Translations under genes and position numbers: made by a program
Assembly (NCBI RefSeq): GCF_016065055.1
Contig: NZ_CP065856.1
Span: 2,293,836 to 2,357,835 of the forward strand
From: Halosimplex litoreum
Lineage (GTDB): Archaea > Halobacteriota > Halobacteria > Halobacteriales > Haloarculaceae
Length of the DNA stretch: 64,000 bases
Reading direction: 5' to 3'
Part shown: one piece after another, positions 17,063 through 26,252 of the stretch
Position numbering within the stretch: the first letter of the stretch is position 1
Layout of the letters: every line of letters begins with the position of its first letter
Notes under the pieces: generated by a model
Told to the model about the DNA's origin: nothing
What the model saw: only the letters and a program-made list of their open reading frames with translations
Database searches by the model: none

Positions 17063-17674
17063 ATGAGTTCTGAACCGCACCGAAACGCGCTGCTGGACAC
17101 GTGGGCGGAGACGTCCTCGCACATGTTCAACAGCGTGGTCGCGGCCAACCGGGCGGCCTTCGCGGCCTTCGGCGTCACACCGTCGGACGACGACGGGCCG
17201 GCGGCCGTCGACCGTATCGAGGCCGACGAGGACCTGCCCGAGTGGCACGTCGAGCTGACGGAACACGACCGCGGTCGGCTGGGCGTCGGCGACCGCGTCG
17301 AGTTCACCAAGACCATCTCCGACCGCGACGTGCAGTCCTTCGCCGCCGCGAGCGGCGACACCAACCCGCTGCACCTAGACGACGAGTTCGCGAGCAAGAC
17401 CCGCTTCCGGGGCCGCATCGCCCACGGCACGCTCGTCGGCGGCCTCATCTCCGCCGGCCTCGCACGCCTGCCGGGGCTCACGATCTACCTCTCGCAGGAT
17501 CTCGAGTTCCACAACCCCGTCCGCCTCGGCGACCGGCTCACCGCTGTCTGCGAGATCGTAGAGGACCTGGGCGACGACCAGTATCGGCTGACCACCCGCG
17601 TCGTCGACGACGGCGAGACCATCATCGACGGCGAAGCCGTCGTCCTCGTCGACGAACTCCCCGACGACGAGTAG
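17063..17674 (+). CDS. phaJ: MaoC-like (R)-specific enoyl-CoA hydratase
   Basis: A 203-residue hot-dog-fold protein with the MaoC hydratase-2 motif: SGDTNPLHLDDEFA near residue 100, with the catalytic Asp and His, followed by GRIAHGTLVGGLIS. It converts trans-2-enoyl-CoA to (R)-3-hydroxyacyl-CoA, supplying PhaC with monomers from fatty-acid oxidation. The N-terminal 65 residues form a helical extension that is typical of the copy next to haloarchaeal pha operons. It is divergent from phaRPEC. The leaderless-type TATA box fixes the start. Confidence 0.88.
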   Translation: MSSEPHRNALLDTWAETSSHMFNSVVAANRAAFAAFGVTPSDDDGPAAVDRIEADEDLPEWHVELTEHDRGRLGVGDRVEFTKTISDRDVQSFAAASGDTNPLHLDDEFASKTRFRGRIAHGTLVGGLISAGLARLPGLTIYLSQDLEFHNPVRLGDRLTAVCEIVEDLGDDQYRLTTRVVDDGETIIDGEAVVLVDELPDDE

Positions 17675-17711
17675 CTCGTCGCTGCGTTCTCCCGCCCCCG
17701 ACAGCCGCCGC

Positions 17712-19064
17712 TCACGCCTCGCGCTCGTAGCTCCCTTCCCCTTCGAGTCGAGCCCGTTCCCGTACCACCGAGGGGGTCCGACAGACCCCGGGCGCACCCG
17801 TCACCTGCGGGACGGTGCAGTTGTTGCAGCTCTCACAGAGCGCCCGCGCGTCCTCGCCCGACCTCCACTCGCCGAGCAGTCGCGCCCCCAGTCGCGGCTC
17901 GGCGTAGAACGGCCGTCCCATCCCCACCAGATCGCAGGCCGGCTCGCCGTCGGCCCCGCCGCCGAGCACGTCCTCACAGGTCTCCCGCTTCCGGATGCCG
18001 CCCTCGCACAGCACCGGCACGTCCACCCGACGGCGCACCCGTCGACAGAGGTCGGCGTTCCAGCCGGGTTCCTCGGGGAAGCGCCGGCTCTGCAACCGAT
18101 TCAGCGCGGCGACCGCTCGCGCCTTCAGCGGACTCCCCAGCGCCCCGGCGTAGCCCGACTGCAGGTCCGCGTGCTCCCACGCCCGCTCGGGGTAGGCGCC
18201 CCGGACGACGCTCATGTCCCAGAACGTCGAAACCTCGACGGGCGCCACCGCGTCGTAGCCGATCTCGGCCACGCGCTCGCAGATCTCGATCGCGTCCTCG
18301 CGTGAGAGCCGTCGCCGGACGAACCGCGGCGCGGCCGTCTCGGCGGGCACCTTCGTCACCAGCGGGATGTCCCCGGCGTGGTCGCGCACGGCGTCGTGGA
18401 CCGCTTCGAGAAAGCGCACGCCGCCGCTGCCCGGCCGCTCGCCGGGACCGGTCCCGAACTCGTCGTCGCGGCGGTTGTAGAACGGTGAGAGAAACTGCTG
18501 GACGATCCCCATGTTCGCGCCCGAGAGGTGGATCCCGTCGTAGCCGGCGTCAGCGGCGTAGCCCGCCGCCTCGCCGAACCGCTCGGCCAGCTCGGACACC
18601 GCCGCCGTGGACATGACGCGGGGCCGAAACTCCACGAGGCCCGCGCGGTCGAGCGCGCGCAACTGTGCGGGCGGCCGCGAGACGGCCAGTTCCTCGTGGT
18701 CGGGCTCGCGAGCGCGGTGTTCGGCGTGCCAGACGGCGAGGCTCCGCAGGCCGCCGTGGCCCAACTGGACGAAGATCCGGCCGCCGTGGTCGTGGACCGC
18801 GTCGGTCAACCGCGCGCAGCGCTCGACGAACGCCGGGTCGTGGAAGCGAGTCATGTTCGGCGCGGCGCAGCCGCTGTCGGCGGTGACGATGCTGGCGCCC
18901 TGGAAGATCAGTCCCACGCCCGAGGCCGCGGTGGGTTCGAGTTCGTCGAGCAGGGTGTCGACGGCGTCGGTGCCGTTGCCGGCGCACTCCAGCAGCGGCG
19001 CGCGGTAGAGACGGTTCGGAACGTCGACCCCGCCGATCGAGACGGGATCGTCGAGCGTCGGCAT
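17712..19064 (-). CDS. NADH:flavin oxidoreductase, Old Yellow Enzyme family with Fe-S cysteines
   Basis: A 450-residue TIM-barrel FMN enzyme. Family landmarks are the N-terminal IGGVDVPNRLYRAPL, IFVQLGHGG near residue 95, GYDGIHLSGANMGIVQQFLSP near residue 180 and VPVLCEGGIR near residue 350. A C-terminal CESCNNC followed by GVC fits the [4Fe-4S] site of the 2,4-dienoyl-CoA reductase branch, but the large C-terminal FAD/NAD domain of that branch is missing. The substrate is unknown; unsaturated CoA esters or other enones are possible. TATA-like GCTTAACC lies about 27 bases before the ATG. Confidence 0.8.
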   Translation of the reverse strand: MPTLDDPVSIGGVDVPNRLYRAPLLECAGNGTDAVDTLLDELEPTAASGVGLIFQGASIVTADSGCAAPNMTRFHDPAFVERCARLTDAVHDHGGRIFVQLGHGGLRSLAVWHAEHRAREPDHEELAVSRPPAQLRALDRAGLVEFRPRVMSTAAVSELAERFGEAAGYAADAGYDGIHLSGANMGIVQQFLSPFYNRRDDEFGTGPGERPGSGGVRFLEAVHDAVRDHAGDIPLVTKVPAETAAPRFVRRRLSREDAIEICERVAEIGYDAVAPVEVSTFWDMSVVRGAYPERAWEHADLQSGYAGALGSPLKARAVAALNRLQSRRFPEEPGWNADLCRRVRRRVDVPVLCEGGIRKRETCEDVLGGGADGEPACDLVGMGRPFYAEPRLGARLLGEWRSGEDARALCESCNNCTVPQVTGAPGVCRTPSVVRERARLEGEGSYEREA

Positions 19065-19184
19065 GGTCGGACTAGCCGAGTCCGCAGGTTAAGCTTACTC
19101 CCCAAGTATGGCGGCGGCTACCGGTCGCCCGGGCGTTCGAACCGTCTCGCAGTTATTTATCGCCGATCCGACTCCTTCCGATCG

Positions 19185-19619
19185 ATGGCCGAGCGGATCC
19201 TGCTCTCGCTGGACGGGAGCGCGACCGAGAGGGACCGGACCGAGGAGACCGACCGAGCGATCGACCTCGCGCTCGACCTGGCGGCACGCCGCGGCGGGAC
19301 CGTCCACGCGCTGTACGTCGTCGACACCGGGCGGTACGGCGAGCCGGCGCTGTCGAGCGCGGAACTGGTCGTCGACGGCGTCGAGGACACGGCCCACGAC
19401 CTGCTGGCGACGGTCGATCGGCGCGGCCGCGACCGCGGCGTCACCGTACTCACGCGCTGTTGCCACGGGCGACCAAACGAGGAACTGCCCGCCTACGCGG
19501 TCGAGATCGACGCCGACGCGGTCGTCCTCGCGGGCCGGCGTCGCCCGGGTCGCGTCCGGCGGGAACTCGACCGGGTCGCGGACGTGGTCGTCGCCCCCAG
19601 CGTACTCGTTCGACGCTGA
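19185..19619 (+). CDS. UspA-like protein without the ATP-binding motif
   Basis: A 144-residue universal stress protein fold (MAERILLSLDGSATERDR, then GGTVHALYVVD). The C-terminal GxxGxxxxxxxxxG(S/T) nucleotide motif is replaced by AGRRRPGRVRRELDRVAD, so it probably does not bind ATP in the usual way. It is the first of three Usp-type genes within 2 kb. The role is presumably in stress physiology. TATA TTATTTAT is centred 28 bases before the ATG. Confidence 0.75.
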   Translation: MAERILLSLDGSATERDRTEETDRAIDLALDLAARRGGTVHALYVVDTGRYGEPALSSAELVVDGVEDTAHDLLATVDRRGRDRGVTVLTRCCHGRPNEELPAYAVEIDADAVVLAGRRRPGRVRRELDRVADVVVAPSVLVRR

Positions 19620-19709
19620 CTACGACCACCGTAGTCGCTCGTCGCCGACAGCGGTTCGGGTTGCGTATCCACCCGTGAGACACTTCTCGTCCCCGCGCCA
19701 GATCGAGGT

Positions 19710-20261
19710 ATGCGCGTCGCAGTCGCCGGCACGTTCGGACCGATCCACGACGGACACCGCGCTCTGTTCCGGAAAGCGCTCGAACGCGGGGACGAGGGAG
19801 TCCTCGTCGCGCTCACCAGCGACGAGTTCGCCCGCGGCGAGCGCGAGCGTCCGGTTCCCGATTTCACCGACCGGCGCGAACGGCTCTGCGAAGCGATCGA
19901 CGCCTTGGACGAGTGGGATCGCGACGTGGAGATCCGCGAGCTACACGACGAACACGGCATCGCGTCGACGGAGCCGACACTCGACGCGCTCGTCGTCTCG
20001 CCCGAGACGGCCCGAGAGCTCGCCGACATCAACGCCGAGCGCGTCCGCCGGAACCTCGCTCCGATGGAGGGGTTCGTCGTCCCGTTCGTCCGCGCCGACG
20101 ACGGCGAGCGGATCTCCTCGACACGGCTGGTCGCCGGCGATATCGACGAGCACGGCGAGCTATCGGCGGGCGAGCACCCCCCCTCCGACGAGGTATCCGG
20201 CGACGACTCCGAGGACGACGCGGCGGACGCCCGAGCGTCAGCGGACGACGGTCACCGGTAG
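19710..20261 (+). CDS. coaD: Archaeal phosphopantetheine adenylyltransferase
   Basis: A 183-residue nucleotidyltransferase fold. GTFGPIHDGH near the N-terminus is the (H/T)xGH signature, and ISSTRL near residue 135 is the second nucleotide-binding motif (ISSTxI). It adenylates 4'-phosphopantetheine to dephospho-CoA, the fourth step of CoA synthesis, which also feeds the PHA pathway nearby. The last 35 residues are an acidic low-complexity tail beyond the catalytic domain. The 3' end overlaps the convergent usp gene by 24 bases. Confidence 0.88.
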   Translation: MRVAVAGTFGPIHDGHRALFRKALERGDEGVLVALTSDEFARGERERPVPDFTDRRERLCEAIDALDEWDRDVEIRELHDEHGIASTEPTLDALVVSPETARELADINAERVRRNLAPMEGFVVPFVRADDGERISSTRLVAGDIDEHGELSAGEHPPSDEVSGDDSEDDAADARASADDGHR

Positions 20262-20699
20262 CGCCGAGCGCTCGACGATCCCCTTCGCGACGCTCCCGAG
20301 GACGCGCTCGTGGGCCTCCGAGAGGCCGCGGTGACCGACGAAGACGCCGTCGTATCCCTCTTCCGTCGCGAAGTCTGGGATCGTCCGCACGGGGTCGCCG
20401 TACAGCAACTCGGCGTCGACCTCGATCCCGGTCTCGGCTGCTCGCTCGTTCGACCGCTCGACCGCGTCGTCCAGCAGACGCTCGCCCCGGCGCTCGGCGT
20501 CGTCGACGCTCTCGACGACGAGCCGGTCGTCGTACTCTGTCCGGTCGGCCGGCGGCTCGGCCCCGCCGGTGTCGTACACGTCCGGGTCGACCGAGTGGAC
20601 GGCCGTCAGCGCCGCACCTGCGGCGGTCGCCATCGCTACGGCGTGGTCGAGCGCCCGGTCGCTCTCCGCCGAGCCGTCTATCGCCACTGCGAATCGCAT
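20238..20699 (-). CDS. Universal stress protein UspA family
   Basis: A 153-residue Usp fold starting MRFAVAIDGSAESDRAL. The end, GVFVGHRGLSEAHERVLGSVAKGIVE, keeps a near-canonical ATP-binding loop (GxxGxxxxxxxxGS), so nucleotide binding is likely. It should be a cytoplasmic dimer with a stress-related role. It converges on coaD with a short overlap and is separated from the next usp gene by about 60 bases. Confidence 0.88.
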   Translation of the reverse strand: MRFAVAIDGSAESDRALDHAVAMATAAGAALTAVHSVDPDVYDTGGAEPPADRTEYDDRLVVESVDDAERRGERLLDDAVERSNERAAETGIEVDAELLYGDPVRTIPDFATEEGYDGVFVGHRGLSEAHERVLGSVAKGIVERSALPVTVVR

Positions 20700-20759
20700 A
20701 CGTGAACGTATGGCACGAACCGTCCTGAGCCTTTCTCCCGAGGCCGGTTCGACTCCGCA

Positions 20760-21242
20760 CTACGTCCGTTCGTCGCCGGCGTCATCGTCCGCGGCCTCGT
20801 CGCTCTCCGCACCGTCTTCCTCGTCCGCTCGGACCGTCAGCACCGGCACGTCGGCGGTACGGACCACCTTTTCGGTGACGCTGCCGAGGAGGTACCGCTC
20901 CAGTCCCGTGCGGCCGTGGGTTCCCATGACGACGAGGTCGATACCCTGGTCGTCGACGTAGTCGAGGATCGCACGGTGGGGGCTTCCGGTCGCGACCGAC
21001 CCGGTCGCTTCGACGTCGGCGTCGCGCGCTCGCGTCGCGGCCGCCTCCGTCGCGTCCTCGCCCATCCGCTCGAACGATTCGACCAGGTCGACGGTCCCGG
21101 CTTCGGCGCCCACCGACGCCACGTCGACGACGTACAGCGAGTGAACCGTCGCGTCGAACTGGGCCGCCAGCTCGATAGCTTCCCCGAGCGCCGCGCTCGC
21201 GCCGGTGCTCCCGTCCGTCGGAACGAGGATGTCCTCGTACAT
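20760..21242 (-). CDS. Universal stress protein UspA family
   Basis: A 160-residue Usp with a complete ATP-binding motif: VVMGTHGRTGLERYLLGSVT (GxxGx9GS). After the domain comes an acidic tail of about 20 residues (ADEEDGAESDEAADDDAG), common in haloarchaeal proteins. It begins with MYEDILVPTDGS, the usual N-terminus. It lies just downstream of cgi121 on the same strand and might share its transcript. Confidence 0.9.
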   Translation of the reverse strand: MYEDILVPTDGSTGASAALGEAIELAAQFDATVHSLYVVDVASVGAEAGTVDLVESFERMGEDATEAAATRARDADVEATGSVATGSPHRAILDYVDDQGIDLVVMGTHGRTGLERYLLGSVTEKVVRTADVPVLTVRADEEDGAESDEAADDDAGDERT

Positions 21243-21301
21243 ACACGAGGGTTCGATTCGGAGCTATAAACTGGTGACGGCCGCTCCCGGTTCCCGAGGA
21301 C

Positions 21302-21865
21302 TCACTTCTCCACGTCGAGCAGCGCGACCCGCTCGCTCACCGCGTCGGCCAGCGTCCCCTCGACCGCGTCGAGTTCCGCGTCGCTCACCTCGAAGTACTC
21401 CCGGACTCGGTCGGCGTCGTACGCCCCGAGCGTCTCCGCGGGCTCGATCCGGCCGGGACCGTCCATCCGACGGACGGCCGCAGCCGCTGCCCGTTCGGCT
21501 GCCGCGACGGCGTCGCCACCCTCTCCCTCCTCCGACGCACTGGCCGCGCCCTCGGGTTCGCCGGCGTCGACCAGGACGACCGCCGGCCGCTCGCCCTCGT
21601 CGACGCCAAGCGCCAGCGCGCGGTCGATCTGCCTGGTACCGGCGGCGTACAGCAGGATCTCGACCGCGCGGTCGCGGGCGACGTTCTCGCCGCGGGCGAG
21701 CGCCCGGTCGGCGAGTGCGACCGCCCGACGGAGGTGCGCGCGGTCGACGACGTAGCGCGCGTCGAACGCCTGGACCGTCACGTCGTGCTCGTCGCCGATC
21801 GCGCCCAGCCGAGCGACGAACGCGTCCAGGTCCTCCACGGTCGCGACCCCCTCGACCAGCTCCAT
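21302..21865 (-). CDS. cgi121: KEOPS complex subunit Cgi121
   Basis: A 187-residue protein matching archaeal Cgi121: an N-terminal ELVEGVATVEDLDAFV, a core with ENVARDRAVEILLYAAGTRQI (catches the tRNA 3' end in the family) and C-terminal ERVALLDVEK. KEOPS installs t6A at position 37 of ANN-decoding tRNAs; Cgi121 recruits tRNA through Bud32. An acidic insert near residues 105-125 (ASASEEGEGGD) is extra. Its ATG overlaps the hel308 stop by one base (TGATG), so the two are co-translated. Linkage of hel308 and cgi121 is common in haloarchaea. Confidence 0.88.
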   Translation of the reverse strand: MELVEGVATVEDLDAFVARLGAIGDEHDVTVQAFDARYVVDRAHLRRAVALADRALARGENVARDRAVEILLYAAGTRQIDRALALGVDEGERPAVVLVDAGEPEGAASASEEGEGGDAVAAAERAAAAAVRRMDGPGRIEPAETLGAYDADRVREYFEVSDAELDAVEGTLADAVSERVALLDVEK

Positions 21866-24303
21866 CAGAAGTCACCCAGGCTCGACTGGTCCTCCTCGTC
21901 GTCCGGTTCGGTGCCCGCGGCTCCGCTCCCGTCGTCGCTCGCGCCCCCGTCGTTCTCGTCCGGGCGGGCGCTGTCGTCGGGGTCGACGCCGTCCATCGAC
22001 GGGTCGCGATGGCCGGCGTTCTCCAGCACCGTCTCCGCCGTGCGCTCGCGCCCGCGGAGCGCGCCGAGGACGACGGACTTGTCGGCCTCGCGGAGGTCGG
22101 CGCGGTTCTCGATGCCCGCGTCGAACAGCCGACGGGCGCGCTTGCGGCCGACGCTCCGGACGCCCGCGAGGTCGGTCAGCTCCTCGCGGACGCCGTGTTC
22201 GGCCCGGACTCGCGCCTCGCGGATCGCCGGCGCGAGGCCGAGGCCCAGTTCACCCGCGAGCGACTCCGCCGCGCCGAGCAGCCACTGGGCGGTCTCGACT
22301 TTGCCGCGCACGTCGCCGGGACCCACGCCGTAGCGGTCGGTCACGACCTCTTCGTCGACCTCGCTGGCCCAGTCTTCGAGCATGCGGGCGGTCTTCAGCG
22401 CCGACAGCCAGTCCTCGAAGGCGGGGTCGAACTCGCTGGGCATCGACCCCAGGAACTCCGCCTCGCGTTCGAAGGCGAGCATCTGGTACTCCTCCTCGTC
22501 GCCCGAGCGCAGGTACAGCTCGTACATGTCCGGCGTGCGCGCGACGAGGTGGTACAGGCCCATCGCGGTGGGCTCCGGCCGTTCGGCCGCCTCGCCGCCG
22601 CCGTCGTCGGCCAGATCGCTCGCGGTCGTAAATCCCGGTGGCTCCTCGCCCTCGGCGACCGCGTCGGTGGCCGCCGAGCGCTCGGCCGCGCTCGCCCCGT
22701 CGTCCGCGCGGGCACGGCCGTCGCCGCGCTGCCAGGCCCGCAGGCCGTCGATGATCTCCGCCGCGCTCATCGGGTCGAGATACAGCCGCGAGACGGTGTG
22801 GCCCAGCGACGTGGCGGTCAGATCCTCGCCCTCGCCGCTCGGCTCGCGTTCCATGAACTCGTTTCGCTCCAGGTACTCGATCATGTCGTCCATCACGCGC
22901 TCCAGGCGGCCGCGCTCGGTCGTCTGGGAGGCGTACAGCGTCCCTTCGAGGAACTCCAGCAGCCCCTCCCGGGAGTTGGCGAATCCGGAGGCGACGGTTG
23001 CGAGGATGTGCGTCCGCAGCGCGGGCTCGGCGGCCAGTTTCGACTCGACGGGCTCGGGGTCGGCCCAGACGTAGCGCTCGAACAACTCGTCGAGTTCGTC
23101 GTGGCTGTTGGCGATCAGGAGTGCCTCGCCGTAGGGGTCCAGCCCCGGGCGGCCGGCCCGCCCCATCATCTGGTGGACCTCCAGCACCGACAGGGGTTGC
23201 ATCCCGCCGGCGGTGCCGTCGTAGCGGCGCCAGTCGCGGACGACGACGCGCCGCGAGGGCGTGTTGACCCCCGCAGCGAGCGTCGGCGTCGCCGAGACGA
23301 CCTTGACGAGCCTGTCGCGGAAAGCCTCCTCGACGAGCGCGCGATGTTCGCTCGCGCAGCCGGCGTGGTGGAACGCCGCCCCCTGCTCGACGGCGTCGGC
23401 GAGGTCGTCGCTCGTCTCGGTGTCGCTCACCTCCCGGATCTCCGCCGCGATGTCGGCCAGTCGGTCGCGTTCGTCGGCCGTGAGATGAGGTTCGACCGTC
23501 GAGCCCAGCCGACCGGCCGCGGCCTCGGCGTTGCGCCGGGAGTTGACGAACACCAGTGTCGAGCCCTCGTCCTCCAGCGTGTCGCGGACGATGGCCGCGG
23601 TGGGTTTCTCGGAGTTGCGAACCGGTAACTCGCTCTGGGACCCGTCTTCGAGGTGGAGCGCCTGCCCGTAGTGGACCCCCTTCTTCAGGTCGATGGGGCG
23701 CCAGTCCGAATCGACGAGGGCGGCGTCGAGCCAGTCGGCCAGCGCCTCGGCGTTGCCGATCGTCGCCGACAGCGCGACGGTCTGCAGGTCGGGATTGAGC
23801 TGGCGCAGCTTCGCCAGCGTCACCTCCAGCGTGGGGCCGCGCTGGCCGTCGTCGACGAGGTGGACCTCGTCGGAGACGACGCAAGTCAGATCGTCGAGCC
23901 ACGGCGCGTCGTTCCGCACGAGCGAGTCGACCTTCTCGCTGGTCGCGACGACGACGTCCTTCGTGGCGAGCCAGCCGCCCTCGGACTCGTAGTTGCCGGT
24001 CGAGACCCCCACGTCGAGGCCGTACTGTTCGAACTGTTCGAACTCCTCGCGCTTCTCGCTCGCCAGGGCACGGAGGGGAACGATGTAGAGCGCCTTCCCG
24101 CCGCGCTCGACGGAGGCGAGCATGGCGAGCGTGGCGACCAACGTCTTCCCGCTGGCCGTCGGCACGCTGGCGACGAGGTTCTCGCCTTCGGTGATACCCG
24201 CCTCCACCGCTTGGCCCTGTGGCGGGTACAGCGACTCGATGCCGTCCGCGCGCAGGTGGTCGGGCAACCACTCGGGCACGGCCGGGATGTCCGCGACGTC
24301 CAT
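21865..24303 (-). CDS. hel308: ATP-dependent DNA helicase Hel308 with PCNA-binding C-terminus
   Basis: An 812-residue Ski2-like superfamily 2 helicase that acts on stalled replication forks. Motifs in order: Q-motif (YPPQGQAVE), Walker A PTASGKT (48-54), DEVH, SAT ([16 protein letters not shown]), GCASEHR, and motif [12 protein letters not shown]. The winged helix and ratchet domain follow, then a helix-hairpin-helix ([20 protein letters not shown]) near residue 720. An insert rich in Ala/Glu/Gly near residues 525-575 interrupts the C-terminal part. The last residues, QSSLGDF, form a PIP-box-like PCNA-binding motif. TATA TTTAAA is centred about 30 bases before the ATG. Confidence 0.95.
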   Translation of the reverse strand: MDVADIPAVPEWLPDHLRADGIESLYPPQGQAVEAGITEGENLVASVPTASGKTLVATLAMLASVERGGKALYIVPLRALASEKREEFEQFEQYGLDVGVSTGNYESEGGWLATKDVVVATSEKVDSLVRNDAPWLDDLTCVVSDEVHLVDDGQRGPTLEVTLAKLRQLNPDLQTVALSATIGNAEALADWLDAALVDSDWRPIDLKKGVHYGQALHLEDGSQSELPVRNSEKPTAAIVRDTLEDEGSTLVFVNSRRNAEAAAGRLGSTVEPHLTADERDRLADIAAEIREVSDTETSDDLADAVEQGAAFHHAGCASEHRALVEEAFRDRLVKVVSATPTLAAGVNTPSRRVVVRDWRRYDGTAGGMQPLSVLEVHQMMGRAGRPGLDPYGEALLIANSHDELDELFERYVWADPEPVESKLAAEPALRTHILATVASGFANSREGLLEFLEGTLYASQTTERGRLERVMDDMIEYLERNEFMEREPSGEGEDLTATSLGHTVSRLYLDPMSAAEIIDGLRAWQRGDGRARADDGASAAERSAATDAVAEGEEPPGFTTASDLADDGGGEAAERPEPTAMGLYHLVARTPDMYELYLRSGDEEEYQMLAFEREAEFLGSMPSEFDPAFEDWLSALKTARMLEDWASEVDEEVVTDRYGVGPGDVRGKVETAQWLLGAAESLAGELGLGLAPAIREARVRAEHGVREELTDLAGVRSVGRKRARRLFDAGIENRADLREADKSVVLGALRGRERTAETVLENAGHRDPSMDGVDPDDSARPDENDGGASDDGSGAAGTEPDDEEDQSSLGDF

Positions 24304-24349
24304 TACTGGCGAGGTAGTGCGCTCCGCGATTTAAACTGTCGGGACCATC

Positions 24350-24412
24350 TTTTTCCGGACGGGGTTTCCTCGCGCGCCTTTGGCGCGCTGCGGGGAACCC
24401 CGTCCGCAAAAA
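24350..24412. repeat. Long inverted repeat upstream of hel308
   Basis: The 17-base arm TTTTTCCGGACGGGGTT (24350-24366) pairs with AACCCCGTCCGCAAAAA (24396-24412) with one mismatch. Inside is a second perfect stem GCGCGCC-TTT-GGCGCGC. Because the arms start with T and end with A on both strands, it is not shaped like an intrinsic terminator. It is the first of a chain of hairpins continuing to about 24530, including GGGAGAGC-AA-GCTCTCCC and CCGCGCGCC-CCC-GGCGCGCGG. Confidence 0.7.
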
Positions 24413-24549
24413 CATGGGTGAAAACACCGGGAGAGCAAGCTCTCCCGAGCCCTCGTTCGCTTCGCTCACGAGGAAGGCCGCATCTCGGCCTTCGGCCTCG
24501 ATGCGGTGAACCGCGCGCCCCCGGCGCGCGGATGCTCAGTACAGGTGCG

Positions 24550-25190
24550 GGAGTGAGCGGTGCGGTGGCGCGTGCTGTCGAGCGGTGCGAGGTCGACCGG
24601 AGGGAGACCTCGATGCGAACGGGGAGCGAAGTGACCCGTGAGCGTGCCCGCCTCTTGGCGGGCCGCTCGAAACAGTCACGCGAGGGATGAGCGGAGGAAC
24701 GAAGTGACAGAGCGAATCGGTTGGGGAGGTGTGTGGTGCGGTGTGGTTGCTATGCGGGCCTGGCGGACTGAACGGGCGAGGCGCGCGTGGCGGCGTAGCC
24801 GCCACGGACTGTGGCGGTCGGCGGAGCCGACCGCCCGCTCGCGCTCGTGCAGTCGCCTGAGCGGGCACTATCCGCGCGGTGCGAGGCGCGCAGCGCCTCG
24901 AAGCGAATAGCGTGGGAGCGAAGCTCCCACGGACCGTGCGAGCGGGCCAGTGGCCCGCGAGCAGACGGCCCTGCCGTGAGCGGGCGGTGCCGAGAGCGCG
25001 GATATCCCGTCTTGGTTCGAGAGAGCGAAGCTCTCTCGTCATCCTGAAAATCTCCGATTTTCAGAGACAGCGACCGCGAGAGCGAGGCGCGACCACCGGG
25101 AGCGCCTCGACACGCGAACGGCGACCGAAGGGAGCCGTGAGCGAGCGCGCCGAGGGCGTTCACCGCTCACTGTCGAGTGCGGTTGCGCTT
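24550..25190 (+). repeat. Modular hairpin repeat, copy B (longest)
   Basis: With the hairpins before it, this occupies the gene-free stretch 24304-25309. Conserved blocks in order: block 1 24677-24735, block 2 24759-24788, block 3 24850-24880, block 4 24991-25010 with CAGCGACCGCGAG at 25068-25080, block 5 25152-25175. TATCCGCGC (24869-24877) pairs with GCGCGGATA (24996-25004) around 118 bases. Six perfect hairpins with 8-9 bp stems and 3-base loops lie at 24787-24805 (GTA), 24814-24834 (GGA), 24882-24900 (GCA), 24912-24930 (GAA), 25018-25038 (GAA) and 25044-25064 (TCC). Hairpins with 11-base loops lie at 25083-25109 and 25118-25138. Confidence 0.75.
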
Positions 25191-25309
25191 GATCCACTCG
25201 CTTCCAGACGAACTGGACTAGAAACGCACGATACACTCGCAACGCGAACGGCACGCCCTCGTCCCGAGTACCACCCACGCTTAGGTTCGCGCACACCCAC
25301 AGCCGATCC

Positions 25310-25693
25310 ATGCAGGTCGAAGCACACTCGGCGAACGAGACGGTCGAAGTCGTCGACGGCGTCCACCTCACACAGCTGGCGGTCGGCGACCGGATGAGTA
25401 TGCAACACGTCCACATCGAGCCCGGGGCCGTCGTCCCGAAGCACAGCCACGAACACGAACAGGTCGGCTATATCACGAGCGGCTCGGGCGTGTTCGTCGT
25501 CGACAGCGATGCGTCGAAGACGCATCGTGTGAACGGGGAACCCGTGAACGGCGAGGAGTTCCCGGTGAGTGCGGGCGACGCCTACCACCTCGGGAGCGAG
25601 GAACCGCACAGCGTCGCGGCGACGGGCGACGAGCCCCTCGACGGTATCGACGTGTTCGCGCCGCCGCGGACGAACCCCGACTGGATGGAGTGA
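25310..25693 (+). CDS. Cupin-domain protein
   Basis: A 127-residue single-domain cupin. Motif 1 is PGAVVPKHSHEHEQVGYITSG, with two or three metal-binding His and a Glu. Motif 2 is GDAYHLGSEEPHSVAA, with the fourth ligand. Single-domain cupins bind small molecules or catalyse isomerisation and dioxygenation; nothing here points to a substrate. A short insert (DSDASKTHRVNGEPVNGEE) lies between the motifs. It is preceded by repeat copy B and has no operon partner. Confidence 0.82.
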   Translation: MQVEAHSANETVEVVDGVHLTQLAVGDRMSMQHVHIEPGAVVPKHSHEHEQVGYITSGSGVFVVDSDASKTHRVNGEPVNGEEFPVSAGDAYHLGSEEPHSVAATGDEPLDGIDVFAPPRTNPDWME

Positions 25694-25776
25694 GCGGCGC
25701 GACCGCGCTCGAACCGCGCGTCGCGAACACCTGAGTCCAAAGGTCTAAGCACCGTCGTCGCCAACCACGAACCACT

Positions 25777-26148
25777 ATGAGCACCGAAACCGAGGACGGC
25801 GACGACCTGCGCGAGCGCATCTCGAACTTCCTGCGGCGGAACTTCCCGCAGATCCAGATGCACGGGGGCAGCGCGGCCATCGAGGAGATCGACCGCGAGA
25901 GCGGCACCGTGACGATCCAGCTCGGCGGCGCCTGCTCGGGCTGTGGCATCTCCCCGATGACCATCCAGGCCATCAAGACCCGCATGACCAAGGAGATCCC
26001 CGAGATCGAGACGGTCAACGCCCGTACGGGCGGCGGCATGGGCGGCGGCGAAGGCATGATGGGCGGCGACACCGGCCCCTCGATGCCCGGCGACTCCCGC
26101 GGCGGCGACATCGGCGGCGACGACGAAGGCCCCGAAGCGCCGTTCTGA
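25777..26148 (+). CDS. NifU C-terminal-domain Fe-S scaffold protein
   Basis: A 123-residue protein. Residues about 10-80 form a NifU C-terminal domain with GGACSGCGISP, whose CxxC carries a transferable [4Fe-4S] cluster. It is a likely intermediate carrier to Fe-S targets such as NasA or XPD in this window. The last 40 residues are Gly/Met/Asp-rich low complexity (GGGMGGGEGMMGGD) and not part of the domain. TATA-like sequence near 25742 supports the start. Confidence 0.9.
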   Translation: MSTETEDGDDLRERISNFLRRNFPQIQMHGGSAAIEEIDRESGTVTIQLGGACSGCGISPMTIQAIKTRMTKEIPEIETVNARTGGGMGGGEGMMGGDTGPSMPGDSRGGDIGGDDEGPEAPF

Positions 26149-26252
26149 GGCCGTCCCCTCGGTTCACCTTCTCGCGTTTTTCCCATCGACCAGGCGCGGC
26201 GCTGGCACTGGAACGGTAGCCGAACGTACCGAGCGACGGTCGTGAAAAGCGT

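Noticed and set aside
24350-24412. The long inverted repeat as a transcription terminator
   Set aside because: T-runs precede rather than follow the stem on both strands, and it lies upstream of two divergently read genes, not after a stop codon.
24304-25309. Several open frames of 60-170 codons across repeat copy B
   Set aside because: They overlap on both strands, are rich in Arg/Ser/Pro, start and stop at hairpins and resemble nothing; they follow from high GC with few stop codons.
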